Source of the DNA: Pelobates cultripes
Taxonomy: Eukaryota > Chordata > Amphibia > Anura > Pelobatidae
Direction of reading: 5' to 3'
Assembly: GCA_933207985.1 (NCBI GenBank)
Contig: OW240913.1
Coordinates: forward strand, 326,740,444-326,804,443
DNA: 64,000 nt
The position numbers and the translations under genes are program-made. Below, one piece after another: positions 53,758 through 64,000 of the stretch. The notes under the pieces are model-generated. The model was not told the DNA's origin. It was given only the letters and a program-made list of their open reading frames with translations, and made no database searches. Numbering within the stretch: position 1 is the first letter of the stretch; every line of letters starts with the position of its first letter.

Positions 53758-55221
53758 ATGGAACCAGCAGATATCAACTCTCAAGTTTCTGCCCTAACCA
53801 ATAGAGTGGATACGATTGCTCAAGGGTTACAGGAACTGCAAATTACAAATGAGAGAGTATTAACCTATGTTAGAGACATTCAAGGTCATCTTCCTCATGC
53901 CGCTCTTCAATCGGCTGGTGATCCTGCTGTCTGTAATCCAGAAAAATTTTATGGAGATAGAACAAAGTACAGAGAGTTTTTGAATTCTTGCAAACTACTA
54001 ATAGCTTTAAAACCTAGATCTTATCCCACCGAAAGATCCAAAGTCTGTTCAGTGATCTCTTTTTTAAGAGGTGAACCTATGGCCTGGGCCCATTCCTTTT
54101 TGGAAAATGATGATCCCATATTAGATTCATTGGATGAGTTCTTTGAAGCTATGTCTTTATTATATGAAGATCCTTTTAAACAAACTACTGCTGATTTAAC
54201 CATCAGAACATTACACCAAAAGAATAGACCTGTTGAAGATTATATTGCAGAATTCAAAAGATGGGCTACAGAAACCCAATGGAATGACATTACTTTACGC
54301 AATCAATTCCGTCTCGGATTATCTGAAGCTGTGAAAGATGAACTCTCTCGTACAGAACTTCCTCCTACCTTAAATGTATTGATTCAACTGTCCATCAGTA
54401 TTGATAGACGTCTAAGAGAAAGAAAAGCTGAAAGGGTTCTTACTAATTCTACCTGGAGAAAACCTTTCACTACTCTAAAACTACCTGAAAAAATTCCTCC
54501 ACAAACTGAACCTATGGAAGTAGGTATAATAAAAAGTCCTCTTACTTCTGAAGAAAGAATAAGAAGGAGACAACTAAACTTATGTATGTATTGTGCTTCG
54601 AATGAACATCTAATTTCCGAATGTCCTCTACTGAAACATTCAAAAGGTGGTAAGCTTCATTCATCTACCTCTATATTGAACGTTTTTCAAAAAAGAAAAG
54701 CATCTACTTATTTTTCTATATCTCTCATATTACAGTGGGATACAAAAAGAATCGTGACTGAGGCCATCATTGATTCTGGTGCTAATGGAACTTTTCTTGA
54801 TTTTTCTTTTGTTTCAAAACATAAAATTCCTAGTGTTCAAAAAACTAACTTTATTCCAATCAGAGTTATTGACGGTTCATTTATATCCTCAGGACCCATC
54901 AAAGATGAGACAATCCCTCTAAGAATGATTACCAACAACGTACATTTCGAATTCATTACATTTGATATTATTAAATCTCCACTTTATCCCATCATTCTAG
55001 GAATTAATTGGTTAAAAACCCATGATCCTTTAATTAAGTGGTCTCCCTTCTCCATCTCCTTTGCTTCTGATTTCTGTAAAAAAACGTGCTTACAACACAT
55101 TCCTATTCTCCAAACTACTGTAGAACCAGTTATACCTCCATTCTACTCCGATTTTGCAGATGTCTTTTGTAAAAAGAAGCGGAAACACTTCCTCCTCATC
55201 GGGTATATGATTGCCCAATAG
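53758..55221 (+). pseudogene. Gypsy-1 copy b Gag and protease
   Basis: The frame from ATG 53758 gives Gag (MEPADINSQVSALTNRVDT; FLRGEPMAWAHSFLE), a zinc knuckle CMYCASNEHLISEC, and a protease with IDSGANGTFLDF and LYPIILGINWLKTHDP. It loses frame at an A-run near 55175 and stops at 55219-55221, after the protease and before RT. Compared with copy a, the A-run here is one base shorter. Gag assembles the particle; the protease matures Gag-Pol. Confidence 0.95.
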
Positions 55222-57958
55222 ATCTCATACCCGGAGCTCCTATTCCTTATGGTCATATTTATCCACTCTCTGAAAAGGAGTTAGAAATTTTAAAAGAATA
55301 TCTTAATGAAAATTTACGCAAAGGGTTCATCAGACCCTCGACCTCCCCAGCTGCTTCTAGTATTTTCTTTGTGAAGAATAAAGACCAAACCATCCGTCCT
55401 ATTATAGATTACAGAGCCTTAAATAAAATAACTATTAAAAATCGTTATCCTCTTCCACTAATAAATGAATTAATTGAAAGGTTAAGAACTGCAACTATAT
55501 TCACTAAACTCGACCTTCGAGGCGCATATAACCTCATTAGAATAAAACAGGATGATAAATGGAAAACCGCCTTCCGGACAAGATATGGTCTCTACGAATA
55601 TCTAGTGATGCCTTTTGGGCTCTGTAATGCCCCTGCAACATTTCAACATTTTATAAATGATATCTTTAGAGATCTTCTGGATATATGTGTTATTATCTAC
55701 TTAGATGATATCTTAATATATTCTAACAATTTGGATGAACATAGGAAGCATGTTAGATGGGTTCTATCTAGACTGAGAACTCATAAATTATACGCTAAAC
55801 CAGAAAAATGCCTTTTTGAGGTTACTGAATTCGCTTTTTTAGGATACATTATTTCACCTCATTCTTTGAAGATGGATAATTCCAAAATCAAATGTATTAT
55901 TGACTGGCCCGCTCCTACTACTACAAAAGAATTACAACGTTTTCTTGGATTTGCAAACTTCTATAGAAAATTTATTAGAAACTATTCGGATGTATCACAT
56001 CCTCTTAACCTCCTCAACAGTAGTAAACGTCCTTTCAATTGGAATAAAGATGCACAAACAGCCTTCGACGAATTAAAAAAAAAAAGATTTACAACTGCAC
56101 CTATTCTACAACTACCTAATCCAACATTCTTATATGTTCTTGAAGTTGATGCATCAGATGCAGCCATCGGAGCAGTTCTTTCTCAACAAAAGACTCCACA
56201 AGATCCACTTCATCCAGTTGCCTTTTTTTCAAGATCCTTGAGCTCTGCTGAAAAAATTTATCCTATTGGTGAAAAAGAATTATTAAGTGTTAAAGCTGCC
56301 TTCGAAAATTGGCGTCATCTTCTGGAAGATACAAAACAACCTATAATAGTTTATACTGACCATAAAAATCTTGAATATCTCTATACTAACAAAATCCTTA
56401 CAGCTAGACAAGTTAGATGGAACCTATTTTTTAACCGATTTAACTTCCAATTAATATACAGACCTGGAACTAGAAATAAAAAGGCTGACGCTCTTTCTTG
56501 AATTCCTTCTAAAACTACTACTGATGATTATCCTCCTAACAAAATAATAGGGATCCTCTCTTCTCTTCATGATGACATAAAGAATTTGAATCAGAAGGAT
56601 CTTGAACTTCCTAAAACACCTATACTAACAAAAAAGGATGGTATATTTTATTTTAAAAATAGAATTTATATTCCTCCCATTCTTAGGAATAAATTACTTA
56701 AGATGGTTCATGATTCACCCCTCGCTGGACATCCTGGAATAAAGAAAACACTTGAACTAACTTCACGATATTATTGGTGGCCTCGCCAGGATAGAACCAT
56801 TGAATTATATGTCAAAACATGTCCTATATGTCAAAGGTCTAAACTAGAACATAATCAACCTTTTGGATTACTACTTAACTTACCTATTCCAGAAAAACCT
56901 TGGCAATCCATTTCTATGGATTTTATCGTTGATCTTCCACCTTCTCAACATTTCACCACTATTCTTGTCGTTGTGGATCGTTTCACAAAAATGTCCCATT
57001 TCATTTCTTTAAAAAAATTACCCTCCTCTGTAGAATTGTCTAAGGTCTTTATTGACAATATTGTGAAACTTCATGGTCTTCCTGAAGAAATTATTTCTGA
57101 TAGAGGGACACAATTTACCTCCAAATTCTGGAAAGAGATGTGTCTCTCCCTTCAAATTCAACGCAAACTCTCTTCCGCTTATCATCCCCAAACTAATGGG
57201 CAAACAGAAAGGTTAATCAATGTTTGGAACAATATCTTCGATGTTATTGTTCATACCTCCAAGATGACTGGACCACATGGTTACCTATGGCCGAATTTTC
57301 TTACAATAATACCATTCATTCTAGTACGAAAATGACTCCTTTCTTCTCCAACTATGGTTTTCATCCGTCTTCATTCTCCATCCAAACCATTACTTCATCC
57401 AATCCTACTGTTACATCAAAAAATGAATTTATGTCTTCTCTATTTTTCAAATTACGGGAGAATCTTCAACTCGCCCAAAATAACCAGAAAAAGTTTTTTG
57501 ACAATAATAGAAGAATTCCCCCTCCTTACAAGGTAGGGGACCTTGTCTGGCTCTCTTCAAGGAATATTACCACAAGCCGTCCTTCAAAGAAATTGAGCTC
57601 TCTTTTTCTTGGTCCCTTTCAAGTAATTGCTACCATTAATGATAACGTTGTTAAACTAAAACTTCCTCCAAGTTTTAAACTTCATCCAGTATTCCATGTC
57701 TCCTTACTTAAACCACACATCCCTGATCCTTTTCATAGAGAAATAGTAACAACTCCTGAACCTATCATTGTCCAAGGTGAAGAAGAATATGGAATTCACA
57801 AAATTTTGGATTCTCGTGTCCACCGTGGCTCCTTACAATACCTTATCAGATGGAAAGGTTATGGAGTTGATGAAGACACTTGGGAAGATTCATCTAATGT
57901 ACATGCTAGGAGGTTAGTTACTGCCTTTCACAAACGCTACCCCTCCAAACCAAAATAG
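55222..57958 (+). pseudogene. Gypsy-1 copy b Pol: RT, RNase H, integrase, chromodomain
   Basis: The RT frame spans roughly 55240-56501: PIIDYRALNKIT, FTKLDLRGAYNLIRI (catalytic Asp), LVMPFGLCNAPATFQHFIN and IIYLDDILIYS (YLDD). RNase H: LEVDASDAAIGAVLSQ, GEKELLSVKAAFENWR and YTDHKNLEYL. TGA at 56499-56501 follows KADALS. The integrase frame resumes: HHCC finger HDSPLAGHPG to CPICQRSK, MDFIVDLPPS, SDRGTQFTSKFW, then a frameshift near 57212, and continues in the frame ending at 57958 with the GPF-like LGPFQVIA block and a C-terminal chromodomain (LQYLIRWKGYGVDEDTWED). A chromodomain steers integration to marked chromatin in chromoviruses. Inactive owing to the lesions noted. Confidence 0.95.
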
Positions 57959-57978
57959 TGCACCCAGAGGATGCCCCA

Positions 57979-57992
57979 TGAGAAGGGGGTAC
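57979..57992 (+). promoter_or_regulatory. Gypsy-1 polypurine tract
   Basis: GAGAAGGGGGTAC directly before the 3' LTR start TGTCAGG at 57993; this is the usual position for the plus-strand DNA primer. Confidence 0.75.
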
Positions 57993-58168
57993 TGTCAGGT
58001 ATAGCATGGCATGTATTTCATCGCCGGAACCCACTTCCGGGTTCACGGCGCTCAGCCCCGCCCTTTTTTCTGACGCGGTCCCTCCACGATACTTAGGAAG
58101 ACCGCGCCAGATTCAAAGGGCTGGATTATTCGCACAGGTGCTGCAGAAAGATCAGCTGCTCTACTTTT
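57993..58168 (+). repeat. Gypsy-1 copy b 3' LTR (start only)
   Basis: TGTCAGGTATAGCATGGC and the following GC-rich part match the 5' LTR from 53037; the sequence is cut at the gap. Confidence 0.9.
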
Positions 58169-58268
58169 NNNNNNNNNNNNNNNNNNNNNNNNNNNNNNNN
58201 NNNNNNNNNNNNNNNNNNNNNNNNNNNNNNNNNNNNNNNNNNNNNNNNNNNNNNNNNNNNNNNNNNNN
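58169..58268. other. Assembly gap (100 N)
   Basis: Interrupts the 3' LTR of Gypsy-1 copy b. The sequence after the gap belongs to a different LTR on the opposite strand. Confidence 1.
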
Positions 58269-58755
58269 ATGCACAGGTCAATTTACAAGCCAAGTCAGGA
58301 TACCAGAGGATAACAAAGTCAAAACCAAGTCAAGTTCAATAACGGGACATCACAAGAGAGTCACAGAAGCATTAGACATAGACTAAATAGAAAATAGAAA
58401 CCATAATAGGGAAATGAATAGGGGCCTGAATAGGCTTTAAATAGGTTTACATGTGTTCTCATTGGTCCACATCATCTCTGCGACTCCAAACAACATAGGG
58501 TCGTCTAGATGACACGGTCCCTTTAAGGGCGTGATGTCATGTTTAACAATTTAATTTAAGGTCCTGTAGTTCGGCCTACGAACCAACAGAGGGAGCCGTT
58601 CATGGGAACTAAGGTAAGTATTAGCTATTCAGACCGCGCGGCCAGATGGAGCGTTCAATCCTGAGGACAGGAGCAGTGCGGCCAAGGAATGGGTTCTGCC
58701 AACCCGGCCTGAGGAGTGGTGTGGCGTGGGCGCCAGATTAGGTAAGTCTGTGACA
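58269..58755 (-). mobile_element. Gypsy-type LTR fragment
   Basis: On the minus strand it begins TGTCACAGACTTACC at 58755 and runs to the gap. Near the gap it has 'GGTATCCTGACTTGGCTTG', comparable with 'TGGTATCCTGACTCCTGGC' in the Gypsy-2 LTR, and a TATA-like CTATTTAAAGCC near 58430-58450. No coding sequence of the same element is seen, so it is a solo or truncated LTR of a third Gypsy family. Confidence 0.6.
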
Positions 58756-59467
58756 CCACTCTTTACTTTCCATTCCTCACCTCAAAAAAGGGGTCAAACA
58801 AGCAGCTTGAGAGAGAATATAACATTTGACACCAGTCCAAAGACCCTGAAAGTACCTGAATCCATCTACCTTCAACCAAAAAAAACAACTACACTCATTG
58901 TTAATTCTAACTGTATTGTATATGAGTATGTATATGTGTCTCTTATATTTGCAGGAATATAGGAATGAAGTATGCTTGCAATTAAGCCAGTGTGCCAATA
59001 TGCAAAATAGAGACTGCCAGGATTGGAAACACTTAGTAATGAGATGGAGCTTTAGGCAGGAGGAACTGTAGGTTGGAGGAATCTGGGGTTCTATTAGACA
59101 TCATCTGCACGTTCTGCACTGGAGAGTAGCCAAATGTTAACTTAAAGGACTACTCTAAATAAAGGCACACAGCTTGCTGAAATACGTTAGGTTTAAGGAG
59201 CATCCCATCTTAATTGCACGTTATAAACGTGCCTACTTCCATGAGATTTGGAACAGCCAGGGATGTTCTCTTACTCTTCAGTTAGCTCCACTTCTCCCAG
59301 AAGTCACTGTGAGCATGTGTACACGCACTTCTGCAGGGATCCATTTTATCTGGTATTCTCTAGCTGCTCATGCATCCCCCGACTCTTGCATCCTCTTTGG
59401 TTGCCTCTCACTGTACGTAAATTTGCAGCTATTAATCAGAGGTATCTCAATGAAAAGCCTCTGCTTG
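58756..59467. other. Unassigned sequence
   Basis: TTAAAGGACTACTCTAAAT at about 59142 resembles a T2-like end but has no partner. Short open frames near 59174-59512 have no recognisable similarity and run into the T2-like element. Confidence 0.5.
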
Positions 59468-60010
59468 TTAAAGGGTCACTATAGGGTCAGGAACACAAAC
59501 ATGTATTCCTGACACTATAGCGCTAAACCCACCATTTAGGTAGCTTGCCCCCCCTTAGCCCCTATAAAAGTTAAAAACTCACCTTATTTCCAGCGCCGCT
59601 CGCGTCTGCCGGCATTGACTCCGCCCCTTTGTGACATTATCATAATGGCTGATTTTTAGCCAATCCACTGCTTTCCCATAAGGAAAGCATTAAATTGGTT
59701 AAAATCATCATGGGGCGGGGCAAATGCCGTTTTGGCCAATCATGACCTCTTCATAGAGATGCATTGAATCAATGCATCTCTATGAGGAAAATTCAGCGTC
59801 TCCATGCCTACTGTGCAGCCCTGAGCCAGGAAGCCCCTCCAGTGGCCATCTAAGGAGTGGCCACTTGGTGGTGTCCCTAGGGGCAATGTAAACACTGCAT
59901 TTTATCGGAAAAGACAGTGTTTGCATGAAAATGACTTAAGGGAGCTATTATACTCCCCAGAACAACTACATTAAGCTATAGTTGTTCTGGTGACTATAGT
60001 GTCCCTTTAA
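59468..60010. mobile_element. T2/Kolobok-like non-autonomous element, 543 bp
   Basis: The left end TTAAAGGGTCACTATAG and the inverted right end TTAAAGGGACACTATAG are nearly identical inverted repeats bounded by TTAA, matching the TTAAAGGRR rule of Xenopus T2 elements. An inner palindrome, CATAGAGATGCATTGA with TCAATGCATCTCTATG, lies near 59753-59785. No coding sequence. It needs a Kolobok-type transposase in trans. Confidence 0.85.
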
Positions 60011-60439
60011 TTTCTCTAACTCGGATGGAAAGAGAAAGAGGGGACTGCTTGCAAAGGCTGCAGACAGAAGATCTGAATCTTTTACAAGCATTTTTTGGGG
60101 GGGATATTCCCCCAATGACAACATGCATAAATAAATGCATGCATGTTTTCATTGAGGACATATCTACAAATAGTGATTAAAAAAAATCCCCAGTGGAGTG
60201 TTTCTTTAACAGCTCCTTAAACAATGAAATATAAATATTAGCTTTTTATTCATTGATTGAAGAGATAAATAACTTTATTGTGAACCTGTGCAAGTAATTT
60301 TTCAGTTTATCATAGGTCGGTGCTAACAATATAACCAGAAGTCTGCACTGTAATGTATTTTGGGTTGTTAACAATGAAAGGTTGACAGGAAGACTGACTT
60401 TGGTGGAGGGGTAAGCTATTGACAAAACTGGCCTTGGGA

Positions 60440-60521
60440 TAGCAGAGAGGGTAAATCTGACCCTTAGACTAATAATTTAATAGCAGAGAGGGTAAATCTG
60501 ACCCTTAGACTAATCCTTTAA
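60440..60521 (+). repeat. 41-bp tandem duplication
   Basis: TAGCAGAGAGGGTAAATCTG and the 21 bases after it (60440-60480) are repeated at 60481-60521 with only a few changes near the end of the unit (AATAATTTAA against AATCCTTTAA). It is recent by its similarity. Confidence 0.9.
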
Positions 60522-61886
60522 TACTTCTATAAGGTTGTGACTCATCCCTATACATTTATTTCCAAAATGTGCTAAATTATGCTTATATATCATGCTGAAC
60601 CCCTGCTATACAACATGCCAGATATCAGGGATGGCCAAGAGGTTAATCCCCAGCTTTTGTAAAACACGAATTGCAATTCTCATGGGAACGCGTCATTCTG
60701 TAGCAGCTAGGAAGTCTGCTTTTAGCCAATGGGGCCATATATATTTGCATTTTAAAGAAACAGTTTGCGTTTAATCGCACTCCCCCTAAATCAAATTTCA
60801 AATATTATATTGCAAATGAAAAGAATATTCTAAGTCGCTCAATGTGGAACAAATGTGAGATGAAATTATGCAGATCATTTCAGGCTGTAATGATGTACTG
60901 TACACAGTGCTTATAATTTACTTAGGTTGAGTCCATTCATTTAATTATGCCACTAAACTTCGTGGGACAATTGGTCATCATGAGAGATTCCAGGCAGCTA
61001 ATCACAAATATATAGAACATGTCCCTTATTGTCCCCAGCGGCTAAGTGCTAAAAATGTTACTTAGTGTTCAGAAGGTTAATGTCCTGCTTATGTAAATTG
61101 TCCAATTTAACATTCAGAAGCAGTTACCATAAATTCTGGCTCTGGGATTTCATTAAACGTATGTTCAAACTAGTTGACCTTAAAGGTTAACAGGCACAAG
61201 TTAAACAGGACAATTATTTAACTGGCTGCTTATCAAGTGGAGGAAGCTTCTGGCCATTTAATAGTTCTGCGAATTTCACAATTAAAATAAAAACATTAAA
61301 AAAATAAATCTGAAAACCCTTGTGATTGCAGGTCATGCTTTTTAGGAGGGCTTCATGACGATAACCAAGTCGTGGATTTTTAAAATATAAAAAAAACTCA
61401 AATTAGTTTGTTTAACATACATGCGTATTAAGATTTTACACATGTTAAAATTATGACATAGGAATTTTGTCGAAATAAGAAAAATAAAGTCTGACATCAT
61501 TTCATGCTTTTTACAATGTTCTGAACAATGGAATATTTATATAAACGCACCACTATTTTTAAAACACTGTTTTTATATTTGACCTTCAAAAACAATGTTT
61601 TATGTTCTTTCCACGACACTGGCAATTAAATATTACAATTTGCAGGAGTAAACCCGATTTTGTCTTCAGTTATAAAATAATAATGTTCGTGATTTTCTTA
61701 GGATTCCAGGGCAGTATTTTTTTAGACCTTCTCTTTGCAGAGCACTTGTTCCACCTGTTCCACCTGTCTCCTTCTTATTGGCAATAGATGCCACAAATGG
61801 TCCACGAGACATTTTATCCCTCACTTCCTGAATTACCTAAATTCCTTCTTGATGTGGAATCAATTAATAAATTGATTAAGAAGTAA
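60522..61886. other. Non-repetitive AT-rich sequence, no gene recognised
   Basis: No open frame of note. The block 60960-61260 has balanced composition and no repeat signature; it could be conserved non-coding DNA, which only alignment can show. Confidence 0.45.
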
Positions 61887-62289
61887 TGCGTGCACGCTCC
61901 TAAAGTAATTCACACCAGACACAGGTTTCGGGTTAATGGAAAAACTTGAGGAATGTTTATTCTGAGGGGACGGCATGTCCCTTATAAAGCAAAATTACAT
62001 CATATGCATTGTCAAAGATAACATGGAATGATACATCAATAATTGGTTAGGTGTTAAGTGGTTCATTTAGTGCTCTTCCTACCGGGTGTGATGTCATTGG
62101 TATCTTGGAGGTCTCCCCCAGATTCCAGCGCCATCTTGTTAATGAGGGTGTTAGTCGATGTCAAAGGGAAACTCCCTAGCGGCCATTTTAGGTAAATCAC
62201 ATAGGAAGTTGAATAATGCTGATTGTAGTTATATTGAGTAAATAGGCATTTTACCAACATGGACTGGGTTAATATTTTTGTCCACAACA
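61887..62289 (-). repeat. ERV 3' LTR
   Basis: On the minus strand it starts TGTTGTGGACAAAA right after the polypurine tract. It carries CTTTATAAGG (TATA-like, about 61982-61989) and AATAAA (61956-61961), and ends near GGAGCGTGCACGCA; the exact end (61887 or 61891) is uncertain. The polyadenylation signal lies only about 25 bases from the TATA box, so it may be in U3 with a very short R. Confidence 0.65.
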
Positions 62290-62300
62290 GTCCCCCCTTA
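62290..62300 (-). promoter_or_regulatory. ERV polypurine tract
   Basis: On the minus strand AAGGGGGGAC immediately precedes the LTR start; this is the expected plus-strand primer site. Confidence 0.8.
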
Positions 62301-62494
62301 AAATGACTATTTACGAAAGAGAGAGAGAGAGACAACTACTAACTAACCCTAATGGTGTCCCTAATTGGCTGCAGCTCATCTGTCTGAACAGGCCTCGAAC
62401 GCTTCACTGCGCAGGTCTCCCGCAGCGGCTAACCCACTACATCTCCTGAGTCAGACTCCTGCCCGTAGAGACAGACGCTGTCCCTATACTATCC

Positions 62495-64000
62495 CTATAT
62501 GGAAGTAGTTGTCTGTTTGAGGTAGTGGGACTGAAGAGGTGTGTGTGGGGTGTCACAGTCCATGTCGTCGATATCCTGATGTAGGAATGTAGGTGTAGTG
62601 CACTCAATAGTCTGACCTACAGTCTTCTGTAAATATTTCTGCACACAGGGTATCACACAGCAAATCAGGAAGAGAAAGAGAATTACCACCGTAAGAACAG
62701 CCATACCTACTTGAAGGAGAGTTTTCTGCCATCCACTTATCCATCCAAACCATCTGTCCCATGAATTGGGGACTCCTGAGTTCCTCTTTAATTCGTCAGA
62801 AAGACTTTCTAACTTCTCTATGGTTACCTTACCATTGGGGCCTGTATTGTCTGGGATGAAGGTACAGCATGTCATAGTATCTGGGAGTATTTTACACACG
62901 CCCCCCTTTTCTGCTAGGATCATGTCTAAGGCCATTCAATTCTGAAATGTCATTTGGGTGGTAGTCTGTAACTGTTCTGCCAAGCCCTGAAGGGCATCTC
63001 TAGTATAATTGACAAATAGTTGCTGGTTATAGTAGATATAATTGATCCAGTTAACATTCTTGTTAGCGGTGATGAGTGGGATCAAGGATTCGAATCCCGC
63101 CGCCACCTCATCTCTGGCCTTGAATTCATTTGGTACCCCCCTTGGTACTCCAATGGCATCGATATATATGTGTGGGTCGAAACTACCTCGAATGGGGGTT
63201 TCTCTTTTTACTCTAAGATATGTGTGTGGTGAATCATGTGGGCCTTGGTGGTTATCAGAAATTATATGTATGGGCACGATAGCTTTGGTCAGAGTACATT
63301 CTCCCCACCACAGGCCAGTCATTTTTAATCTGAGCTGCATGTCACCACATAAATGTCTCCTACGGACTTAACTTGATTTACTAATAGGGCAGTGGGAGGT
63401 TCTCGATAAGTGGTACAGTAGCCAGAAGGGAATTTACCTGCAAATTTACCTGTTGCTCCATGTATTGTGTCGCAAGTGTAGTTACCTGGGTACACGGTGA
63501 TTCCATCAGGTGGCCTGGTATTCCCTTGGGTTATTGGGTAAACCTTTTTCCATGATTCACACACTGATGAATTCACTGCTGACTGCGCATTGAGGCTTAA
63601 GAAACACATCTCAACATCTGGAGGTAGATTTAAAGACACTGTACCCAGATGGGGTCTGGCCCCACCACAAACATAACGGTTAGTTTTGTTGTGTGAATTA
63701 GCATTATACCTCATCCGTTCAAGCAATAGATTAGTATCTGAAAACCCGGTCTCCACAGCCATAGTGTCTTCAAATGTGGGATTGGCAATGGGTACCATGT
63801 CTTTAAGGGTTTTAATGTGTGGTTTTAGAGGGTTAATGGTCATGTGTGTGGAGTCTACCCAGTCAGGTGACGTAAGTATGTCTTGTAAATAAAAGGTCCC
63901 CAACTTGTTATATGAGCCACCCCTTTTCCAATACATTACGTACTCCCCAGCATCTCCTGGGCTGGGATGTTCTATGTTTAAGGTGAGCTTCATTGGGGTA
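62495..64000 (-). pseudogene. Retroviral env (SU part and TM), gamma-type, broken
   Basis: Env proteins bind a receptor (SU) and fuse membranes (TM). The SU C-terminal part reads through 63993-63325 and enters from beyond the window. A frameshift near 63340-63360 and an in-frame TGA at 62936-62938 break the gene. A furin-type site (RVKR) lies near 63206. TM shows a heptad region, the 'LAEKGGVC' immunosuppressive-domain-like block, a C-X8-CC motif, a Trp-rich pre-membrane segment, a strongly hydrophobic membrane anchor (about 62720-62640) and a cytoplasmic tail of about 45 residues ending at 62495. Gamma-type TMs usually have C-X6-CC. The copy cannot make a full protein. Confidence 0.85.

Larger units (their letters stand above)
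53037..58168 (+). mobile_element. Gypsy-1 copy b, chromodomain LTR retrotransposon
   Basis: 5' LTR, 34-base leader, gag-pro, pol (RT, RNase H, integrase, chromodomain), a polypurine tract and the start of the 3' LTR, which runs into a gap. It retains the RT region lost in copy a (39532-42917). Frameshifts near 55175 and 57212 and a TGA at 56499-56501 break the coding sequence. It is inserted in the right arm of a MITE. Confidence 0.95.
61887..64000 (-). mobile_element. Endogenous retrovirus, gamma-type env, 3' end (runs off window)
   Basis: On the minus strand: env (entering from beyond 64000), a short spacer, a polypurine tract, and the 3' LTR. The env reading frame is broken. gag and pol, if present, lie outside the window. 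The env TM layout fits gamma-type env proteins of fish and amphibian endogenous retroviruses. Confidence 0.85.

Noticed and set aside
62063..62335. 90-codon minus-strand frame over the ERV LTR
   Set aside because: It lies within the LTR and polypurine tract and has no protein similarity.

Overview
This window is a repeat-dominated stretch of vertebrate nuclear DNA, most likely from a frog or toad. The evidence is long AT-rich stretches with no recognisable host exon, and a mix of elements typical of anuran genomes: Tc1, pogo/Tigger, T2-like TTAA elements, hAT-like and palindromic MITEs, CR1, L1/Tx1-type and L2-like LINEs, Penelope-like elements (PLEs), chromodomain Gypsy elements and a gamma-type endogenous retrovirus. 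I found no host protein-coding gene, tRNA, rRNA or CRISPR array. Four runs of N (15586-15685, 27016-27429, 39432-39531, 58169-58268) are assembly gaps, all at or inside repeats.

Layout. 1-10 kb: an L2-like tail, palindromic MITE 'A' (1164-1832), a Tc1 element (5246-8163) whose right terminal repeat is split by related MITE 'B' (7013-8076), a decayed pogo-like element (8698-10032) and a hAT-like MITE (10038-10182). 11-15 kb: a 315-bp insert between 16-bp direct repeats and a 62-bp minisatellite. 15.6-21.6 kb: PLE-1, two nearly identical partial copies head to head with a hammerhead-ribozyme-like motif. 21.6-24.6 kb: a broken CR1. 24.96-25.57 kb: a solo Gypsy LTR. 25.8-34.2 kb: a palindrome-rich repeat split by PLE-2 (minus strand, also with a hammerhead-like motif) and by an L1-type element that has an intact ORF1 but no ORF2. 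37.7-39.4 kb: a hAT-like end followed by several tandem arrays. 39.5-45 kb: a Gypsy-1 copy inserted in a Gypsy-2 copy, both on the minus strand. 46.3-47.6 kb: a broken mariner-like transposon. 52.7-58.2 kb: a second, plus-strand Gypsy-1 copy inserted in a MITE. 58.3-58.8 kb: another LTR fragment. 59.5-60.0 kb: a T2/Kolobok-like MITE. 61.9-64 kb: the 3' part of a gamma-type endogenous retrovirus (env and 3' LTR), minus strand, running off the window.

There is no cellular pathway here; the interest lies in the elements. The most notable points are two divergent PLEs that each pair a Gag-like ORF1 and an RT/GIY-YIG protein with a hammerhead-like motif; an ORF1-only L1 flanked by a likely target-site duplication; a Gypsy copy that lost exactly 999 bp of RT/RNase H in frame and still keeps a long open frame; and a Tc1 transposase with an in-frame 77-codon duplication of part of its DNA-binding region. 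All family assignments come from reading motifs and were not checked by database search.
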